Assembly (NCBI GenBank): GCA_023254365.1
Contig: JALRLQ010000029.1
Span: forward strand, 1 to 18,982
DNA: 18,982 bases
From: Candidatus Poseidonia sp.
Lineage (GTDB): Archaea; Thermoplasmatota; Poseidoniia; Poseidoniales; Poseidoniaceae
Direction: 5' to 3'
Shown here: piece after piece, positions 16,373-18,982 of the stretch
How positions within the stretch are numbered: position 1 is the first letter of the stretch
Layout: each line of letters opens with the position of its first letter
Notes under the pieces: model-generated
The model's database searches: none
What the model was told of the DNA's origin: nothing
Seen by the model: only the letters and a program-made list of their open reading frames with translations
Translations under genes and position numbers: made by a program

Positions 16373-16541
16373 GTTCCTTCCACCGGCGGCCCGGTTTTCA
16401 ACCTCACTCCAAAAGATGTTCATTTTTGTCAAACCGTGCGGTTTTTCGGTGACCAAAACGATGTGCTGAATGGTTGTGTTCTTCCGTTCAGCAAAGATAC
16501 GCAGGCGCATGCTTCAAGTCCTTCAATGCCCACCATGGAGC
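16373..16541. promoter_or_regulatory. Divergent intergenic region with palindromes (ileS / secreted protein)
   Basis: This 169-base gap is the longest in the window. It holds AAACCG-tg-CGGTTT (16431-16444) followed by T residues, and TGCTGAA (16464-16470) paired with TTCAGCA (16487-16493) across 16 bases. GGTT-ttc-AACC lies closer to ileS. An SD-like GGTGG (16380-16384, minus) serves ileS. Promoters for both genes are presumably here, but no confident TATA box was identified, and no small gene or RNA is apparent. Confidence 0.4.
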
Positions 16542-18982
16542 ATGGCGGGTAGGCGTGTCCACGCACAGGCTCTGGTCCTCGTTGCCCTGATGGTCTTCAG
16601 TGGAGGCCTCAGTACGCTGGTTTTCGAAGCCTCAACCTCGGTGACACTCAACGAGGAAACTCGGCCTCAGTTGGTTGGCGAAGGCGACCAAATGGATTTG
16701 ACCTTGACCAGCACCCCCAACACCAATTTCAAACTCGATTTACCGAACGCAGAGCCGTTGGTCAATGCTGAATTGATGTTCACTCCCAAGATTCTCCCGC
16801 TTCAGTCCGGTTTTGTTTGGGACGAAGCTGCCGATTGGAACCACCCAGACGCCATCAAGAACGGCTCAAGCGTGTCCAATGGTGCGCTCACCGGTTCTTC
16901 AGCAGGTGTGCTCTGGGACTTCAACACCAACAACCAAGGGTGGACCTTTTCGAATTCTTACACGGCTCGGGTCACATCGCCCGCTTGCGGGTACAACGGT
17001 TCGTCGGGTGGGTCGCTTCGAACCTATGCAGGGTCAACCTACGGGACCTCTCCGGTTGTCAACCTCGCCGGCGGGGTGAACATCCCGTTCCACGCATGGG
17101 TCCACGAAGGGCGCTCTGGCTGTGGGGAAACACCCGATAGCGGCGAGAATCTCCAATTCCAGTACAAGACCGCTGCTGGTGGATGGACGGTGTTTCGAAC
17201 CTTCAGCGGAGGGGGCTCTCAGACCACGAACTTCCAGTTCATGACCACTTTGCCGGCAGCTGCTGTGCACGCCAACTCGCAATTCCGAATCCACCAAACA
17301 AGCGGGAGCAGCACCTGCTGCGACTATTGGTTTGTTGACGATGTTCACATCGCCACGCCTCCTGAATCCAACTGGACCAGTCCGACGTTGGGCCACAAAA
17401 GTGGGAGCAGTCAACCGTTGGCTGACGATACCTATGCCCCGTTGTACATCGAAGCCAACATTCCCGAAGGGTCCTACCTCAACTGGTCTGTACTCAACGC
17501 CGCTGGAGAAATGATTCCAGGGATGCACGGCTCGAATGAGTTGATTGTCCCGTTGGGCTTGCTGGACCACGATGTGGTGGATCAATTCCGCCTCCATCTC
17601 GAACTCTCTGGCGGCGCCAACGGCATGCCGCTGGTCTACTCCATCGCCGGTGACGGCTCGGTTCGACAAAGCTTCCGAACCGATTCTGCCGTGCAAGGAT
17701 GGAATCTCAGCGGCTCCGCTTACAGCCCCACCACCGGAATCACCGGGAACGCCACCGCCACGCTCACATCGCCATGGATGCTGGCGAACGCTCCGGTGTA
17801 CGATGTCAAACTTACCGGAACAGTGACCAACGCGCAGGTACAGGTGCGTTACCACGGCGACCATCCATGGGTGAACGTCACCTTGCCCTACACCCCCATC
17901 GTGAGCCAGGAGATTGTGGGCATGCAGGCTCGCATCGTGGCCCTTCCGCCCGCCGACGGAAACATGAGCAACTTCACGACGTGGTCGGTTTCTGAACTCA
18001 ATCTTGACCTGTTCGGAGGTCAGCATCCTGCCCGACCAGCGTTGGATTTCAATCTCGATGAGCGCTACGAATGGGGCGGTGCCGACGAGCGCGTTGGAAC
18101 GTGGGGCTGGCAAAATCGCTTTGTGAACGCCGAAGAGCGCATGGAAATGGTGCTGACGGGAGGTTCCCCCAGCGTGGCGAAAGTCTGGGTTCCAAAAGAC
18201 GATCTGAGTTCCTTTGGATTTTCCTACGCTGCGCAGAGCGGTACCGTGCAAAACGTCGCACTCTTCGTCCAAAGTCAACTCATTGCCACCCGCAGCAGCA
18301 ACAGTTCAAGCGGTCTATTCCATCTCACGGTCGAGGAAACCGATGCGTTTACCGATGCCTTGGCCAACGTGGCGGCCTCGGTTGATATTCTGAGCACGCC
18401 CTTTACCGAAGCCCGCATCGAAGTCACCGGGACCGGCACGGCCGTGCTGGGTGGTCTTCGAGCCACCTACAACGCCTCTCACCATCTCGTGGCTGATGCT
18501 TCCTCTGCGTTTGTCATGGGCGTGAACGAGGCCCGAACCAGCGTGCCCAACGTCGGTGGTATGCAAGCCATTCCTTTGCCGTTCATGGCGGAGGAGCGAG
18601 GCGGTCTCACGGTGGAGGTTATCGGTCTGCAAACTTCGAGCAACGTGATCCTTCAGCAGGGAACGATGGTCGATGCACCTGATGTGCTGACGCCAAGCCA
18701 ACACTGGCAAACCGTCTCCACCGAATACCAACTCACCGGAGGCTCTGCGGCCCACTATCGGCTGGATGTGTTCAGCAAGACTCACCAAGCCACCTGGTTG
18801 TTCCCTGCCGCGGGTGGTGCACCAGCGGGCCTGGGCGATGCCGACCTTGTTGAGCTGCACCCCACCGATGCCATCACCGTCACCGAGGACGGCATGAACG
18901 TGATGACCAACATCACCTTCCGTCTTCGACCGGACTGGGACGATGAGATGCAACTCACGGCCACATCACGCATCGTGATGCA
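16542..18982 (+). CDS. Large secreted protein with reelin/MAM-like beta-sandwich, C-terminus beyond the right edge
   Basis: About 813 residues are visible, with no stop before the window end. Residues 1-30 look like a signal peptide (MAGRRVHAQALVLVALMVFS), so the protein is exported. Residues about 122-271 form a beta-sandwich module with the reelin-subrepeat/MAM pattern: FNTNNQGWTFSN, SGCGETPDSGENLQFQYK, GGWTVFRTF, then FRIH and a closing DYWFVDDVHI. Its four cysteines (ACG, GCG, TCC) may form two disulfides. The rest is beta-rich, with no further motif I recognise and repeated Asn-X-Ser/Thr sites. This suggests a glycosylated adhesin or S-layer-like surface protein, but function is unknown. 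The ATG at 16542 gives the cleanest signal peptide; an in-frame ATG at 16509 adds eleven residues. The gene diverges from ileS. Confidence 0.85.
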   Translation, partial: MAGRRVHAQALVLVALMVFSGGLSTLVFEASTSVTLNEETRPQLVGEGDQMDLTLTSTPNTNFKLDLPNAEPLVNAELMFTPKILPLQSGFVWDEAADWNHPDAIKNGSSVSNGALTGSSAGVLWDFNTNNQGWTFSNSYTARVTSPACGYNGSSGGSLRTYAGSTYGTSPVVNLAGGVNIPFHAWVHEGRSGCGETPDSGENLQFQYKTAAGGWTVFRTFSGGGSQTTNFQFMTTLPAAAVHANSQFRIHQTSGSSTCCDYWFVDDVHIATPPESNWTSPTLGHKSGSSQPLADDTYAPLYIEANIPEGSYLNWSVLNAAGEMIPGMHGSNELIVPLGLLDHDVVDQFRLHLELSGGANGMPLVYSIAGDGSVRQSFRTDSAVQGWNLSGSAYSPTTGITGNATATLTSPWMLANAPVYDVKLTGTVTNAQVQVRYHGDHPWVNVTLPYTPIVSQEIVGMQARIVALPPADGNMSNFTTWSVSELNLDLFGGQHPARPALDFNLDERYEWGGADERVGTWGWQNRFVNAEERMEMVLTGGSPSVAKVWVPKDDLSSFGFSYAAQSGTVQNVALFVQSQLIATRSSNSSSGLFHLTVEETDAFTDALANVAASVDILSTPFTEARIEVTGTGTAVLGGLRATYNASHHLVADASSAFVMGVNEARTSVPNVGGMQAIPLPFMAEERGGLTVEVIGLQTSSNVILQQGTMVDAPDVLTPSQHWQTVSTEYQLTGGSAAHYRLDVFSKTHQATWLFPAAGGAPAGLGDADLVELHPTDAITVTEDGMNVMTNITFRLRPDWDDEMQLTATSRIVM

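Noticed and set aside
16373..16510. 46-residue N-terminal extension of IleRS
   Set aside because: It is not IleRS-like, it overlaps the divergent intergenic region, and the ATG at 16372 has its own SD-like site.
15368..16552. Open frame of 394 codons antisense to ileS
   Set aside because: It overlaps the ileS catalytic region and shows no domain.
17034..18278. Open frame of 414 codons antisense to the secreted protein
   Set aside because: The plus-strand frame is uninterrupted from a signal peptide to the window edge with a beta-sandwich module. The antisense product resembles nothing.
1..18982. Defence island, CRISPR array, insertion sequence, prophage or toxin-antitoxin pair
   Set aside because: No spaced repeats, transposase, integrase, nuclease or toxin-like genes were seen. 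The genes are housekeeping or exported-protein genes with uniform composition.

Overview
The window looks like a compact, moderately GC-rich archaeal chromosome, most likely a marine planktonic euryarchaeon of the Marine Group II type (Candidatus Poseidoniia). That assignment is an inference. It rests on a HhH-MutS protein of the archaeal MutS5 kind, a type-2 isoleucyl-tRNA synthetase, several lipobox proteins, large secreted or surface enzymes (S15 peptidase, lamin-tail-domain amidohydrolase, BNR protein), and first genes of transcription units that mostly lack Shine-Dalgarno (SD) sequences. No rRNA, tRNA, CRISPR array, insertion sequence or integrase was seen.

Layout. (1) Positions 1-2028, minus strand: a three-gene unit reading SDR/epimerase-type dehydrogenase -> Frag1/DRAM/Sfk1-like membrane protein -> thioredoxin-fold lipoprotein cut by the left edge. 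(2) 2077-3585, plus: cysS, divergent from the SDR gene. (3) 3586-6117, minus: a membrane-anchored lamin-tail plus amidohydrolase protein that abuts cysS stop to stop. (4) 6211-8437, plus: thioredoxin, then an S15-type X-Pro dipeptidyl-peptidase-like lipoprotein. (5) 8442-8708, minus: a small unknown protein. (6) 8855-10858, plus: the HhH-MutS5-like ATPase. (7) 10862-16372, minus: ileS -> signal-less BtuF-like protein -> BNR/Asp-box lipoprotein. (8) 16542 to the right edge, plus: a large secreted protein with a reelin/MAM-like beta-sandwich.

Two themes link the genes. Housekeeping information genes (cysS, ileS, MutS5-like, trx) alternate with exported surface proteins that probably process organic matter outside the cell: peptides by the S15 protein, an amine or nucleoside-like substrate by the amidohydrolase, glycans or an unknown ligand by the BNR and reelin-like proteins. 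The exported proteins carry even numbers of non-lipidated cysteines, and the window also encodes a surface-tethered thioredoxin-fold protein, which suggests extracytoplasmic disulfide chemistry. Intergenic space is minimal. All three convergent gene pairs end 0, 4 and 3 bases apart, and no gene-free stretch exceeds 170 bases.

I found no convincing new defence, mobile or biosynthetic system. The most unusual items are the lamin-tail/amidohydrolase fusion, the BtuF-like protein without a signal peptide, the HhH-MutS protein, and short palindromes at several gene starts.
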